A stretch of 64,000 nucleotides of DNA. Source: Anaerofustis stercorihominis (GTDB lineage Bacteria > Bacillota > Clostridia > Eubacteriales > Anaerofustaceae). Location of the stretch: contig NZ_JANJZK010000004.1 in NCBI RefSeq assembly GCF_024623185.1, positions 62,001 to 126,000 on the forward strand. The letters are read 5' to 3'. The notes below the pieces were generated by a model that worked only from the letters and a program-made list of their open reading frames with translations, did no database searches and was not told the origin of the DNA. Position numbers and translations under genes: made by a program. Shown piece after piece: positions 18,153-26,826 of this stretch. How positions within the stretch are numbered: position 1 is the first letter of the stretch; every line of letters begins with the position of its first letter.

Positions 18153-18706
18153 TTAATTATTATAAGTTGTGTATCTTTTTAAAACTTCATTATTCATTAA
18201 ATAATAATTTGCAAAGTCAAAAAGATCATCTTGCGATATATCCATTTCATATAAAATATCAGCATTTATATCATCCAAATTTTCGATATTATTTTTTTCA
18301 TTTTCATTAATATTTCTCTTACCTTTTACTTTTTCTTCCATTATCATGTCATAAGTTATATCAGTTTGGTCTTTATGTTTTATAAATGCATATTGATCAT
18401 AATTACTGTAATAATGAATTATTATGTACTCTTCTTTATTTAAAAGAATATTTTTTTACAATATTATTTTTTGATAAAGAAAATTTTAATATATACTTAT
18501 TAAAATCAGTTATATAATATAAACTTAAATTATTATTTTTTAATTCATAATTATAACCGGACTTTTTCATTTTATTATAAATTAGCTTTCCATTATTACT
18601 GTCATATTTATAATCAAGTCCTAACATAATCAAAAAAACTATAATTATAATGATAAAAAAAGGAATAATTATAAAATAAATTTTTTTTTAAATTTTTCCC
18701 TTTTAT
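18153..18706 (-). pseudogene. Frameshifted gene for a small membrane-anchored protein
   Basis: Two short frames (18436-18633 and 18153-18347) become one continuous reading frame if one base is removed from the T7 run at 18451-18457. The joined frame stays open across the 88 bases between them. Further upstream the same frame encodes a hydrophobic span (FIIIPFFIIIIIVFLIMLGL). It is interrupted at a T9 run (18681-18689); removing one base there extends it to about 18706, where AUA stands in place of a start. The restored product would be about 180 residues: one N-terminal membrane anchor, a Tyr/Asn/Lys-rich exported domain and an acidic C terminus. I do not recognise the family. Confidence 0.6.
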
Positions 18707-18857
18707 TTCCCCTAATAATCTTATATAAGTATTATTATATCATACTAATAAATAATACTTTATAATAATATATTGTTTTATAAAAATATAGTTATTTGTG
18801 TTATACTGTTTTTGATATATTTTACTTTAAATATTTATTATATATGAGGTGTTAATA

Positions 18858-19379
18858 ATGATATTATCTGGAAAAGAAATAGAAAAACATATCGGAAAAG
18901 AAATAATAATAGAACCCTATGATAAAAATAGAATAAATCCTAACAGTTATAATTTATCATTATCTAATGAGCTGCTTGTTTATGATAATGATTTACTTGA
19001 TATGAAAAAGGAAAATAAGGCTTCAAAAATTATAATTCCGGACGATGGACTCATACTGGAACCAAATAAATTATATCTCGGCAGGACAAATGAATTTACG
19101 AAGACGAATAAATTTGTTCCTATGCTTGAAGGTCGTTCTTCAACAGGAAGACTGGGATTATTTATTCATGTAACAGCAGGCTTCGGTGATATCGGTTTTG
19201 CGGGATATTGGACACTTGAGATTTTTTGTGTTCAGCCTATAAAAATTTATCCTAATGTAGAAATATGCCAAATTTATTTTCATGATATCCACGGAGATTA
19301 TGATTTGTATACAAGCGGTAAATATCAAAATAATACAGGGATACAGCCAAGTTTAATGTTTAAGGATTTTGAAGAGTAA
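18858..19379 (+). CDS. dcd: dCTP deaminase
   Basis: A 173-residue trimeric dCTP deaminase that converts dCTP to dUTP for thymidylate synthesis. Conserved features are SYNLSLSNELL, the FVPMLEGRSSTGRLGLFIHVTAGFGD core and GYWTLEIF, whose E121 is the catalytic glutamate. I cannot tell from sequence alone whether it also has the dUTPase activity of bifunctional forms. The longest frame begins at GTG 18849, but GAGG at 18846-18849 is the ribosome site, eight bases before ATG 18858. It is a single-gene unit ended by a strong terminator. Confidence 0.93.
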   Translation: MILSGKEIEKHIGKEIIIEPYDKNRINPNSYNLSLSNELLVYDNDLLDMKKENKASKIIIPDDGLILEPNKLYLGRTNEFTKTNKFVPMLEGRSSTGRLGLFIHVTAGFGDIGFAGYWTLEIFCVQPIKIYPNVEICQIYFHDIHGDYDLYTSGKYQNNTGIQPSLMFKDFEE

Positions 19380-19383
19380 ATTT

Positions 19384-19417
19384 AAATGATGCTTATTAAC
19401 TAAGCATCATTTTTTAT
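19384..19417 (+). terminator. Terminator of dcd
   Basis: AAATGATGCTTA/TAAGCATCATTT hairpin with a five-base loop followed by T-residues, a few bases after the stop. Confidence 0.85.
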
Positions 19418-19672
19418 TATTTTATATAATCCCTTATTTAACTTTATATTTATATCTTATTATTTTTTGCTTTTTTATTGTAATGTTTTTTATTCTGTAA
19501 AAAATATTTTAAATAAAATAACCATTAATATATTTATAAAAATATGTTAGATTATATCATTTTTTAATGATTTATAATTTATATTATTATGCTATTTTGA
19601 CTGAAAAACAATATAGTATATAATTACATTATTATTTTTAAATATATATTTAAAAAACCTCTAATATGTTTA

Positions 19673-20152
19673 TTAAAAATTAAATTCATTCTCCCAGTTA
19701 AAATCTCCTGATTCTTCAATGCTTTTAGGCCAATGTTCGCACCAAGAAGGTACACTTGGATTTCCAACTCTATCTAAACTTGGTGTATATGGTTTTATAT
19801 CCAGTACCGGACTGTTATTATACGCGTCTATATAATATGTCTTTATTATTCCCTCATTCAAGTCTATATCTGCAATATCAATAACGGATACTGCTATAGG
19901 ATTTGGTCTGAACGGTGAACGTGTTGCAAATGTTCCCATTATGTCAGGTGAATTTTTATATGGACTTTCGACCTCTACTATTTTTCTATATTCCTCTTTA
20001 TCATTTTCGCTGAACCACCAAATAATTTCTGCATGAGAAAAATCATTTAATTCTTTTAATCCATGGATATATTCTTTATCCACCCTGATGTACATCATAT
20101 CATTATTTACTTCGATTTTACCTATAGGATTTATTTTTAAATTTTTATTCAT
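19673..20152 (-). CDS. trmO: TrmO/TsaA-type tRNA methyltransferase
   Basis: A 159-residue protein of the TsaA/YaeB (UPF0066) family. The family adds the N6-methyl group to t6A37 of certain tRNAs using S-adenosylmethionine. The signature GTFATRSPFRPNPIAVSV is at about residues 75-92, and the DIKPYTP motif near 122-128 is also conserved. It has only the catalytic beta-barrel domain and lacks the C-terminal extension of E. coli TrmO. Some short members may act on other substrates, so the substrate is not certain. Its promoter overlaps the end of the upstream MerR gene and has a 19-base spacer, so expression is probably MerR-controlled. Confidence 0.83.
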   Translation of the reverse strand: MNKNLKINPIGKIEVNNDMMYIRVDKEYIHGLKELNDFSHAEIIWWFSENDKEEYRKIVEVESPYKNSPDIMGTFATRSPFRPNPIAVSVIDIADIDLNEGIIKTYYIDAYNNSPVLDIKPYTPSLDRVGNPSVPSWCEHWPKSIEESGDFNWENEFNF

Positions 20153-20181
20153 TTTGTTTTACCTCCGTTTTATATATCGAA

Positions 20182-20212
20182 AGTATAATCCCTCACACGG
20201 TGTGAAGGTCAA
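20182..20212 (-). promoter_or_regulatory. MerR-type promoter (19-base spacer) for trmO
   Basis: On the minus strand TTGACC (20207-20212) and TATACT (20182-20187) are separated by 19 bases, the over-long spacing of promoters twisted into shape by MerR proteins. The spacer contains the palindrome TCACACCGTGTGA. The -35 box overlaps the stop codon of the MerR gene at 20209. A CGGAGG ribosome site and the trmO ATG follow. Confidence 0.82.
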
Positions 20213-21033
20213 GAGGTTTTTATAAGAGGGATTTGAAGTTCTGTTAAATATTCCTCAGGATTAGTGCTATTAAACGGACCTATATGGCATATTTGTCTTG
20301 TAGGGTTTTTGATTTTATAATAATTATGATTTTCCAGCCATTTTGCAAAATCATAATAATACTTTCCTATATTACTGAAATCGCCGTAGGCCATTATTGA
20401 AGCCATGTTTTCTACTTCTTCTGTTTGTATGTATTTAAAATTGCCGTCATCTTGATTTGATTTATTTACACATACCCCTACCGCTATATCTATATTTTCT
20501 TCTTTATGTTCCTCATCATAAAAAAAAGTTATGCATTTGGGATCTTTTTCTATTTCTATATCATTTTCATTTATATATTTATTTAATTCTTCCCACAGCT
20601 CACTTTCATGAAAATATGTTTTTATTTTTTTTCTTAGTATGAACATATTATAACTTGGGATATTCTTGATAATTATATTAGAATGTATATCAAAATTATT
20701 TTGATTAATATCTTTTACAGCGGTATCAATTTTATTGATTTTTTCTTTAAGACAATATATTTGCTCATATAAGTTTTTCTTTTTATTGTTTAATTCCTTA
20801 ATAAAAATCTCTTCATTTTCCTTATTTAATATATCTTTTATTTTTTTTACCGGGAAATCCATATCTCTTAATAGTAATATTTTTTGAAGTGTTTGTATTT
20901 GTTCTACAGAGTATAACCTGTAATTAGTAAATTTATCCACCTTCACAGGTTTTAATAAATCCACTTCGTCATAATATCTGAGCATCCTAACGGATACTTG
21001 TGTCAACTTAGAGAACTCTCCTATTTTAAACAT
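20209..21033 (-). CDS. MerR family regulator with GyrI-like effector domain
   Basis: A 274-residue regulator. Residues 1-70 are a MerR winged helix (MFKIGEFSKLTQVSVRMLRYYDEVDLLKPVKVD). A dimerising coiled coil covers about 75-115. The C-terminal 150 residues resemble the GyrI/AraC effector-binding fold that binds bulky hydrophobic drugs in BltR/BmrR-type proteins. A textbook MerR operator in a 19-base spacer lies at the end of the gene and points at trmO, so trmO is the clear candidate target. Whether it also controls itself is not visible. AAGGAGATTT is the ribosome site. Confidence 0.87.
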   Translation of the reverse strand: MFKIGEFSKLTQVSVRMLRYYDEVDLLKPVKVDKFTNYRLYSVEQIQTLQKILLLRDMDFPVKKIKDILNKENEEIFIKELNNKKKNLYEQIYCLKEKINKIDTAVKDINQNNFDIHSNIIIKNIPSYNMFILRKKIKTYFHESELWEELNKYINENDIEIEKDPKCITFFYDEEHKEENIDIAVGVCVNKSNQDDGNFKYIQTEEVENMASIMAYGDFSNIGKYYYDFAKWLENHNYYKIKNPTRQICHIGPFNSTNPEEYLTELQIPLIKTS

Positions 21034-21044
21034 TTTAAATCTCC

Positions 21045-21076
21045 TTAAAAAAACAATCCCACTATAGTGGGATTAA
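21045..21076 (-). terminator. Terminator of luxS
   Basis: AATCCCACTATAGTGGGATT hairpin followed on the minus strand by GTTTTTTTAAGG, three bases after the luxS stop. It sits just upstream of the MerR ribosome site, so MerR needs its own promoter or read-through. Confidence 0.83.
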
Positions 21077-21078
21077 AT

Positions 21079-21534
21079 TTATCTGTAAAAAATATCATCT
21101 TCTGTTAAATTTTTAATGACATCATTATATTTTATTAATTCTTTTTTTGCTTCTTCCAAATCAAGTTCTTTATAATTTCCGCACTCTATTTCGGACTGAC
21201 CCGGTATAGCTCCTTCATAATCGCAAAGTTTATCTATTGTCTCTTTCACTAAATTGATTACTTCTTTATGTGTAAGTCCCAATGTTAAAAGATAAAACCC
21301 CGTTCTGCATCCCATTGGTCCGAAGTAAATTACATTATCACTAAATTTTGAATTTCTTAAATGAGTTGCACATAAGTGTTCTATTGTATGAAGTGCTTTA
21401 TTTGATAAAAAAGGAGGTGTATTGGGTTTTATAAACCTTAAATCATATGTTATAACTCCCCTGTCTTCTCTTGATAAATAAATACCGGGTTCTAATTTTG
21501 TATGATCCACCATAAAACTTGCTATCTTTTCCAT
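21079..21534 (-). CDS. luxS: S-ribosylhomocysteine lyase LuxS
   Basis: A 151-residue LuxS of normal length. The metal ligands are H49 and H53 in HTIEH and C118 in SEIECGNY; the catalytic C76 is in FGPMGCRTGFYL. It cleaves S-ribosylhomocysteine to homocysteine and the precursor of the AI-2 signal, recycling the product of methylation reactions. It fits with metY and metA elsewhere in the window. It has its own terminator, so it is a monocistronic unit. Confidence 0.96.
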   Translation of the reverse strand: MEKIASFMVDHTKLEPGIYLSREDRGVITYDLRFIKPNTPPFLSNKALHTIEHLCATHLRNSKFSDNVIYFGPMGCRTGFYLLTLGLTHKEVINLVKETIDKLCDYEGAIPGQSEIECGNYKELDLEEAKKELIKYNDVIKNLTEDDIFYR

Positions 21535-21697
21535 TTTTCTCTCCTAATATTCAATTTTTATGTATATTTTAGCATAGTATTACAAAAAACATTATAAAAG
21601 AATATAAATATTTGTTTTTGTGATTATTCTTGTTTAATAAATGGTAATTTAATGTTAAAATTATATTCAAGATATAAAAAATAAGGGGGTGAAGATG

Positions 21698-22090
21698 ATG
21701 AAAGAAATTTATGATTTCCTTAAAATATGCGATACTTATTATTTGGCAACAGTAGAAGGTGATCAGCCAAGAGTCCGTCCTTTTGGTACAGTCAATATTT
21801 TTGAAGATAGGCTTTATATTCAAACCGGTAAATTGAAAAATGTAAAAAAACAAATCGACATAAATCCAAAAGTTGAAATATGCGCTGTTTGTGAGGGAAA
21901 ATGGCTGCGTGTTGAAGCTGCTTTAGTTGAAGATGATAGGATAGAAGCAAAAAAAAGTCTTCTGGATAATTATCCACAGCTTAAAGATATGTATTCTGCA
22001 GAAGATGAAAATACTGTAGTATTTTATCTTAAGAATGCAGTAGCTACGTTTTATTCGTTTACTGATGAACCTAAAGTAATAAGATTTTAA
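21698..22090 (+). CDS. Pyridoxamine 5'-phosphate oxidase family (FMN-binding) protein
   Basis: A 130-residue single-domain split-barrel flavin protein. MKEIYDFLKICDTYYLATVEGDQPRVRPFG is typical of a large clostridial PNPOx-like group. Residues RVRPFG and KNVKKQI contact FMN phosphate in relatives. It lacks the C-terminal substrate part of true PdxH, so it is more likely an FMN-dependent reductase of unknown substrate. The longer frame from GTG 21689 includes the AAGGGGG ribosome site; ATG 21695 or 21698 is the likely start. A terminator follows. Confidence 0.84.
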   Translation: MKEIYDFLKICDTYYLATVEGDQPRVRPFGTVNIFEDRLYIQTGKLKNVKKQIDINPKVEICAVCEGKWLRVEAALVEDDRIEAKKSLLDNYPQLKDMYSAEDENTVVFYLKNAVATFYSFTDEPKVIRF

Positions 22091-22140
22091 GAATAATATA
22101 TTTACATAGGTATTGATATATGTTCTATATAAATAAAAAA

Positions 22141-22190
22141 ATGGACAATCAACTTTAGCTAAGGGAATATTTCTTGATTATCCATTTTAT
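22141..22190 (+). terminator. Terminator after the PNPOx-like gene
   Basis: ATGGACAATCAA pairs with TTGATTATCCAT (one G-U pair) around a 21-base loop, followed by T-residues. Confidence 0.7.
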
Positions 22191-22390
22191 ATATTGTTAT
22201 ACAACAACAGTTATATAGTTATTATATCAATATAAGTTTGAAATTACAACAATTTTTAAGCGATTACTTAATTAAATTCGAGTATTTGCTTAATTCGAGA
22301 AAAAAAATGGTTTTTATGTAATAAAAAATTGATTATTATAAAAAAATAATATATATTATTTGTATATATATTATTTGGAAAGGTATATTC

Positions 22391-22984
22391 ATGAAAAAAG
22401 GATATATAACCAGTCAGCTTATATTGGAAAATACGATTGATTATGTTGCAAATCATGGTTTGGAAAATGTCACAACAAAAAAAGTGGCAAATGAAATGAA
22501 TATTTCAGAAGGTACTATTTTATATCATTATAAAAATAAAAAAACTTTACTTAGAGAATGTTTATATTATGTTGATAATAAAATAGACGGTGCATTAAAA
22601 GAAGTATCTTTTTGGGGATTTAATTTACCTAAAGGTATAAAAGAACTTTGGTTTAAATATTTTGAATATCTTATTGCTCATGGTAATTATACAAAATTTT
22701 ATTTAAGCTACAGACAATCATCATATTATGATGAAGAGACTATGAAAGGGCAAAATAAATCCTTTGCGTTTTTTATAAAGATAGTAAAAAAAGTAATGCC
22801 GAAACTTGGAGCGGATCCTGATATATTTTGGGTATATTTAATAGAAACAACGTTAAATTTTGCTGTTAGAGTATCAGATAAGCAAATAGAAAATAATGAT
22901 AAAAATATAGAAAAAATATTTAAAATTATATTTTATGGAATAAATGGTATAACACATAATCATAAGATGGAAGAGTTTAAATAA
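22391..22984 (+). CDS. TetR family transcriptional regulator
   Basis: A 197-residue TetR protein with the helix-turn-helix at residues 26-47 (VTTKKVANEMNISEGTILYHYKNKKTLL). The C-terminal ligand domain is helical and rich in aromatic residues. No obvious target gene is adjacent. It lies between a PNPOx-like gene and spoVT, each with its own terminator. An AT-only inverted repeat (AATAATATATA and TATATATATTATT, about 22347-22377) just upstream could be an autoregulatory site, but its low complexity makes this weak. AAAGG is the ribosome site. Confidence 0.85.
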   Translation: MKKGYITSQLILENTIDYVANHGLENVTTKKVANEMNISEGTILYHYKNKKTLLRECLYYVDNKIDGALKEVSFWGFNLPKGIKELWFKYFEYLIAHGNYTKFYLSYRQSSYYDEETMKGQNKSFAFFIKIVKKVMPKLGADPDIFWVYLIETTLNFAVRVSDKQIENNDKNIEKIFKIIFYGINGITHNHKMEEFK

Positions 22985-22990
22985 TAAAAC

Positions 22991-23024
22991 TAAAACATTT
23001 AATCAATGATTAAATGTTTTTTTG
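22991..23024 (+). terminator. Terminator after the TetR gene at 22.4 kb
   Basis: ACATTTAATCA/TGATTAAATGT hairpin followed by seven T on the plus strand. Confidence 0.8.
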
Positions 23025-23103
23025 TTTAATTAAGGTTAAAAAGTATAAAATTTCTATTTTTAGCAAAACTAGTATTAATGAATTTTTATCAAAGGAGAGT
23101 TTA

Positions 23104-23643
23104 ATGAAAGCAACTGGAATTGTTAGAAGAATAGATGATTTGGGTAGAGTTGTAATACCAAAAGAAATAAGAAGAACATTAAGGATCAGAGAGGGAGATC
23201 CTTTAGAAATATATACAGATTCACAGGGAGAAGTAATTTTAAAAAAATATTCTATGGTCGGAGAATTATCAAATTTTGCTCAGGAGTATGTTGATAGTTT
23301 ATCTCTTTCAGCTAAAGTCACAAGTGTTATATGTGACAGAGAAAATATTGTAGCGGCTTCAAGCGGAGATAAGAAAGAACTTATGGATAAAAGGATAAGT
23401 AAAGAGTTAGACAGAGTGATATCCAAAAGACAGCTTGTAACATCTTTAAACGGTGATTATGATATTGTAAGTGATAAAAAGAATGAACATGTATACGAGG
23501 TTATTTCCCCTATTGTGGCAAACGGAGATCCTATAGGAGCAATAGTATTACTTAGTAAAGATAAACATGCACTTCCCATTGAACAAGCTAGTCTGCTTGC
23601 TAAGACAGGTTCTATTTTCTTGGCTAAACAGCTTGAACAATAA
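23104..23643 (+). CDS. spoVT: Stage V sporulation protein T (AbrB-GAF regulator)
   Basis: A 179-residue protein identical in layout to SpoVT. The N-terminal AbrB swapped-hairpin domain (MKATGIVRRIDDLGRVVIPK, residues 1-50) is joined to a GAF-like C-terminal domain (55-179) ending in a helix (KTGSIFLAKQLEQ). In sporulators it tunes sigma-G genes in the forespore. Homologues also persist in non-sporulating Clostridia, so it does not prove sporulation. An upstream extension of the frame to 23014 lacks a start with a ribosome site; AAAGGAGAG lies seven bases before ATG 23104. Confidence 0.95.
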   Translation: MKATGIVRRIDDLGRVVIPKEIRRTLRIREGDPLEIYTDSQGEVILKKYSMVGELSNFAQEYVDSLSLSAKVTSVICDRENIVAASSGDKKELMDKRISKELDRVISKRQLVTSLNGDYDIVSDKKNEHVYEVISPIVANGDPIGAIVLLSKDKHALPIEQASLLAKTGSIFLAKQLEQ

Positions 23644-23664
23644 TTAATATAAAATTTTATAAAA

Positions 23665-23698
23665 TAAAAAACATATGATATACATATGTTTTTTTATT
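23665..23698 (+). terminator. Terminator of spoVT
   Basis: AAAACATATG/CATATGTTTT hairpin with ATATA loop and a T-run. Confidence 0.78.
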
Positions 23699-23777
23699 AT
23701 ATAAATAAAAATCAGTTTTTTATGATATAATTATATAAATTAATTAAAAAATGAGATTTATAATAAAGGATAAAATT

Positions 23778-24782
23778 ATGGGTCAAAGTAAAGATAAAAG
23801 AATTTATTTGTGGGATAATTTGAAATTTGTTTTAATTTTTTTAGTTGTTTTAGGACATTTTGTTGCAGTTTATTATAAAAAAGAAAATATGGATTATATT
23901 AGGGGTATATATTCATTTATATATTTTTTCCATATGCCATTATTTATTTTTATTACAGGATTATTTTCAAAAAAATCAATAAATTCATATAAATTTCCTT
24001 ATAAAAAAGTTATATCATATATTATATTGGGTTATTTCTTAAGTTTTTATGATAATTTTATAAGATTTTTATTAAATAAAGATGTAAATTTTAATTTATT
24101 AGGATCAAGTGGTATTATATGGTTCTTATTTGTTATTGCTATATTTTTTACTATTACATATTTTTTGAAATGTGTAAATATAAAATATTTATTTGTTTTT
24201 TCTATTTTAATGGGATTATTTGTTGGTTATGATAAAAATATAGGTGATTATTTATATATTATGAGAAGTGTTGTTTTTTATCCATTTTTTCTAGCAGGAT
24301 ATTATTTGGATCCCACTCAAATTATAGATAAAGTAAAAAATAAAAAATATCATATTATTTCATTTATATGTATTTTAGCCTTTATATTTATATGTGTTAA
24401 ATTTCCTAACCAGATGTTTCAATTTAGAAAATTATTTTTAGGTAAATATCCTTATTATAATGGTATAAATATATATTATAGATTTATTTATTATATATCT
24501 GTTTTTATTTTCATATCAATGGTTATATCTATAACGCCAAATAGGTATATTAAAGGATTTACCCAATATGGTAGTAGAACGTTGCAAGTATATTTTTTAC
24601 ATAGACCTATGATAACATTTGTTATTAATTTAGGTTTTGGAACCTTTCTAATGAATTTCTGTGGCAAGTTTTGGATGATACCATATTTCATATGTGCAAT
24701 AATTCTTACATATGTACTCTCAATAAAGTTTTTTGAGAGACCATTTAATTTTATTCTTAAAGATATATATAAAGACAGATAA
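23778..24782 (+). CDS. Membrane acyltransferase (acyltransferase-3 family)
   Basis: A 334-residue integral membrane protein with about ten spans. The first span carries IYLWDNLKFVLIFLVVLGHF, with the catalytic-type histidine of the acyltransferase-3/NodX/WecH family. FFHMPLFIFITGLFSKKS and YFLHRPMITF near the end are further family marks. Such proteins O-acetylate sugars or polymers at the cell surface; this one resembles fucose 4-O-acetylase-like members. The frame extends to 23751, but AAAGGA at 23765-23770 favours ATG 23778. It ends in a terminator shared with the convergent EamA gene. Confidence 0.85.
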   Translation: MGQSKDKRIYLWDNLKFVLIFLVVLGHFVAVYYKKENMDYIRGIYSFIYFFHMPLFIFITGLFSKKSINSYKFPYKKVISYIILGYFLSFYDNFIRFLLNKDVNFNLLGSSGIIWFLFVIAIFFTITYFLKCVNIKYLFVFSILMGLFVGYDKNIGDYLYIMRSVVFYPFFLAGYYLDPTQIIDKVKNKKYHIISFICILAFIFICVKFPNQMFQFRKLFLGKYPYYNGINIYYRFIYYISVFIFISMVISITPNRYIKGFTQYGSRTLQVYFLHRPMITFVINLGFGTFLMNFCGKFWMIPYFICAIILTYVLSIKFFERPFNFILKDIYKDR

Positions 24783-24799
24783 TCTATCTGTCTTTATTT
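24771..24799. terminator. Bidirectional terminator
   Basis: AAAGACAGAT/ATCTGTCTTT hairpin between the converging acyltransferase and EamA genes; it overlaps both stops. Confidence 0.8.
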
Positions 24800-25665
24800 C
24801 TTTCACTTATAAACAATCCAATCAATACTAATATAGTTCCTAAAATGATACTTAAAGTTATTTTTTCTTTAAGTACTATAAAAGAAGTTATTATCGTTAT
24901 TACGGGAACGATGTAGATATAAGCACTTGTCTTTATTGTACCGAGTATCTTTATTGCAGTATTCCAGGTTACAAAACAAATTGAGCATGCCCCAATTCCT
25001 AAAAATAATATATTAAATATCACTGTGAAATTATTAAACAAAGATAAATCAAATGTAAAGTCAAAAAAAGGCAGCATTACTGACATAAATATCAGTCCAT
25101 AAAAGAATATCCTCCTGGTACATTGAATTATATTATATCCCAATTCACTTATTTTTTTGCTAAGCAGTGAGTAAACAGCCCATATCATTGCCGCTAGTAA
25201 GGCGAGAATATCTCCCATAGGGGAGAGGCTGACATTATTGGCATCTTTAAAGCTTATAAAAATAATTCCGCTTATAGCTATAATAAACCCTATAAAAAAA
25301 TTTTTATGAAGGCTTTCGTTTTTTATGAATATACTTGATAAAATTGCCGTAAAAAATGGAGCTACTGAAACGAGCACCCCAACATTAGATGCAGAAGTAT
25401 AAGTAAGCGCGGTGTTCTCAAATAAATAATATAAACTTACTCCGCTGAGGCCCGCAAATATAAAGTATATCTCTTCTTTTCTCTTCTTTAATTTTAATCT
25501 TTTAGGATACATTAATATTAAAAATATAAAACCCAGAAAAAATCTGTAGAATAATATTTCTATTGGCGTAAAAGTTTTAAGTAAAATCTTTGTTGAGATA
25601 AAGGTGGTTCCCCAAATAAAGATAGTTATAAATGCTAATATATGTCCTTTTGCTTTTTGCTCCAT
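24784..25665 (-). CDS. EamA/DMT family transporter
   Basis: A 293-residue protein with ten predicted spans in two EamA repeats (residues 8-140 and 150-285). Conserved features are FIWGTTFISTKILL in the first repeat and IWAVYSLLSKK in the second. Family members export amino acids, nucleosides or other metabolites. An AraC regulator gene lies ten bases upstream on the same strand, so the two form a regulator-transporter pair. Substrate unknown. Confidence 0.9.
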   Translation of the reverse strand: MEQKAKGHILAFITIFIWGTTFISTKILLKTFTPIEILFYRFFLGFIFLILMYPKRLKLKKRKEEIYFIFAGLSGVSLYYLFENTALTYTSASNVGVLVSVAPFFTAILSSIFIKNESLHKNFFIGFIIAISGIIFISFKDANNVSLSPMGDILALLAAMIWAVYSLLSKKISELGYNIIQCTRRIFFYGLIFMSVMLPFFDFTFDLSLFNNFTVIFNILFLGIGACSICFVTWNTAIKILGTIKTSAYIYIVPVITIITSFIVLKEKITLSIILGTILVLIGLFISERNKDR

Positions 25666-25675
25666 TTCTCCCCCA

Positions 25676-26476
25676 TTATTTAAAGATATTTTTATACTCC
25701 CCGGGTGTTAATCCTGTAAGTTTTTTAAATGTTTTAGTAAAATGACTTTGGTCGGTAAAACCTAGTTTAAGTGCAACTTCTACAATATCGTTATTAAATT
25801 TTAATAACTCTTTTGATTTATTTATCCTTATAGTTTCAATATATCTATACGGCGTTATTCCCTTTATTTTTGTAAAACTTCTTATTACGGAGTATTTATT
25901 AAAACCTGATATTTCACTTAGTATATCAAGGGAAATAATTTTATCGTAATTTTCTTTAATATAATTTTCTATGGTTTGGATTTTAATATTTTCATTAGTT
26001 ATTTCAAGGCTTTTATATTTAGAATATTTATCTATTAATTCATCCATAAAAAGAATAAACAATTCTTCTCTTTCCATCTCATTTTCATTTTCCATAATCA
26101 TATCATGAACTTTTATAAATTGCTTTGCGAGTCCCATATCTTTTATTATGGGATATTTGAATTTTAGAGTATTTTTATCCTTTATGATATATGTAAGATA
26201 TTCCATGCTTTGTTTTGGTATATTTACTGCTATGTATTTTAGCAATGAATTATCTTCGTTTCTGCAGTCATGATTATCGTAAGAATTAAATAATATCATA
26301 TCATCACTTTTTATATAATATTTTTTTTCTCCGTAAGTTAGAGTCCTGTTCCCTTCATTTATGAGACCTATTACATAATGATCATGAAAATGATTGGGAA
26401 AATCCTGAGTTCCGTTACTGAAAATATAAGCTTCAATATTTAGTGTTTTATCGAATATAATTTTTCTATCATTCAT
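25676..26476 (-). CDS. AraC family regulator with cupin domain
   Basis: A 266-residue regulator. An N-terminal cupin-like sensor (HFHDHYVIGLINEGNRTLTYGEKKYYI) is joined to a C-terminal double helix-turn-helix (LDILSEISGFNKYSVIRSFTKIKGITPYRYI and VALKLGFTDQSHFTKTFKKLTGLTPGEYK). This layout is typical of AraC regulators next to EamA or LysE exporters that respond to an amino acid. It is the first gene of the pair and probably controls the downstream EamA transporter. Confidence 0.92.
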   Translation of the reverse strand: MNDRKIIFDKTLNIEAYIFSNGTQDFPNHFHDHYVIGLINEGNRTLTYGEKKYYIKSDDMILFNSYDNHDCRNEDNSLLKYIAVNIPKQSMEYLTYIIKDKNTLKFKYPIIKDMGLAKQFIKVHDMIMENENEMEREELFILFMDELIDKYSKYKSLEITNENIKIQTIENYIKENYDKIISLDILSEISGFNKYSVIRSFTKIKGITPYRYIETIRINKSKELLKFNNDIVEVALKLGFTDQSHFTKTFKKLTGLTPGEYKNIFK

Positions 26477-26697
26477 TTTTTCACCTAATTTAATTTACCA
26501 TTTAAATTTTTAATAGTATTGTACAATATTGATAGATCCATATAATTATATATTTTTTATCATCAAAAATCATTGAATTTAACTAATTATTATAATTATA
26601 AAGTTTCTATATATGAACATACGTAAGGATAAACTAACAATTTTATTTTTATTGGCGAAATATATTGCATTTATATGACATAAGTAATATTATAATG
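26477..26697. other. Intergenic stretch, no recognised element
   Basis: AT-rich sequence upstream of the AraC gene. It must contain that gene's promoter on the minus strand, but no pair of boxes stands out. Confidence 0.4.
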
Positions 26698-26810
26698 TTA
26701 GCAATAAGTTGCTGAGAAGCAGAAGATTATATAGTAAAATGATAAAATTCTAAATATATGATCCATTATGTGTTAATAGCCAATTTCACTTCTGCTTCTC
26801 TAATGTAAAT
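26698..26810 (+). ncRNA. Candidate structured RNA: 12-base perfect stem with 63-base loop
   Basis: GAGAAGCAGAAG (26714-26725) and CTTCTGCTTCTC (26789-26800) are perfect complements around an AT-rich 63-base loop. The purine/pyrimidine-rich arms stand out from the local AT background. TATAAT lies at about 26692-26697, just upstream, without a good -35. A small GCAA/TTGC hairpin (26701-26712) precedes the long stem. It could be the closing stem of a small RNA, a remnant of a small inverted-repeat element, or a protein-binding site; I cannot name a family. Confidence 0.35.
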
Positions 26811-26826
26811 TTTTCTTGATATATCA

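Noticed and set aside
22347-22377. AT-only inverted repeat before the TetR gene at 22.4 kb as operator
   Set aside because: Runs of alternating A and T form such repeats by chance in this DNA; no GC-containing half-site supports it.
23014-23103. Upstream extension of spoVT by 30 codons
   Set aside because: It overlaps the terminator of the preceding gene and lacks a ribosome site; the conserved SpoVT start is at 23104.
26714-26800. Signal recognition particle RNA or 6S RNA as identity of the stem-loop
   Set aside because: The SRP RNA tetraloop motif and the 6S central-bubble pattern are not recognisable in the AT-rich loop, so no family name is given.
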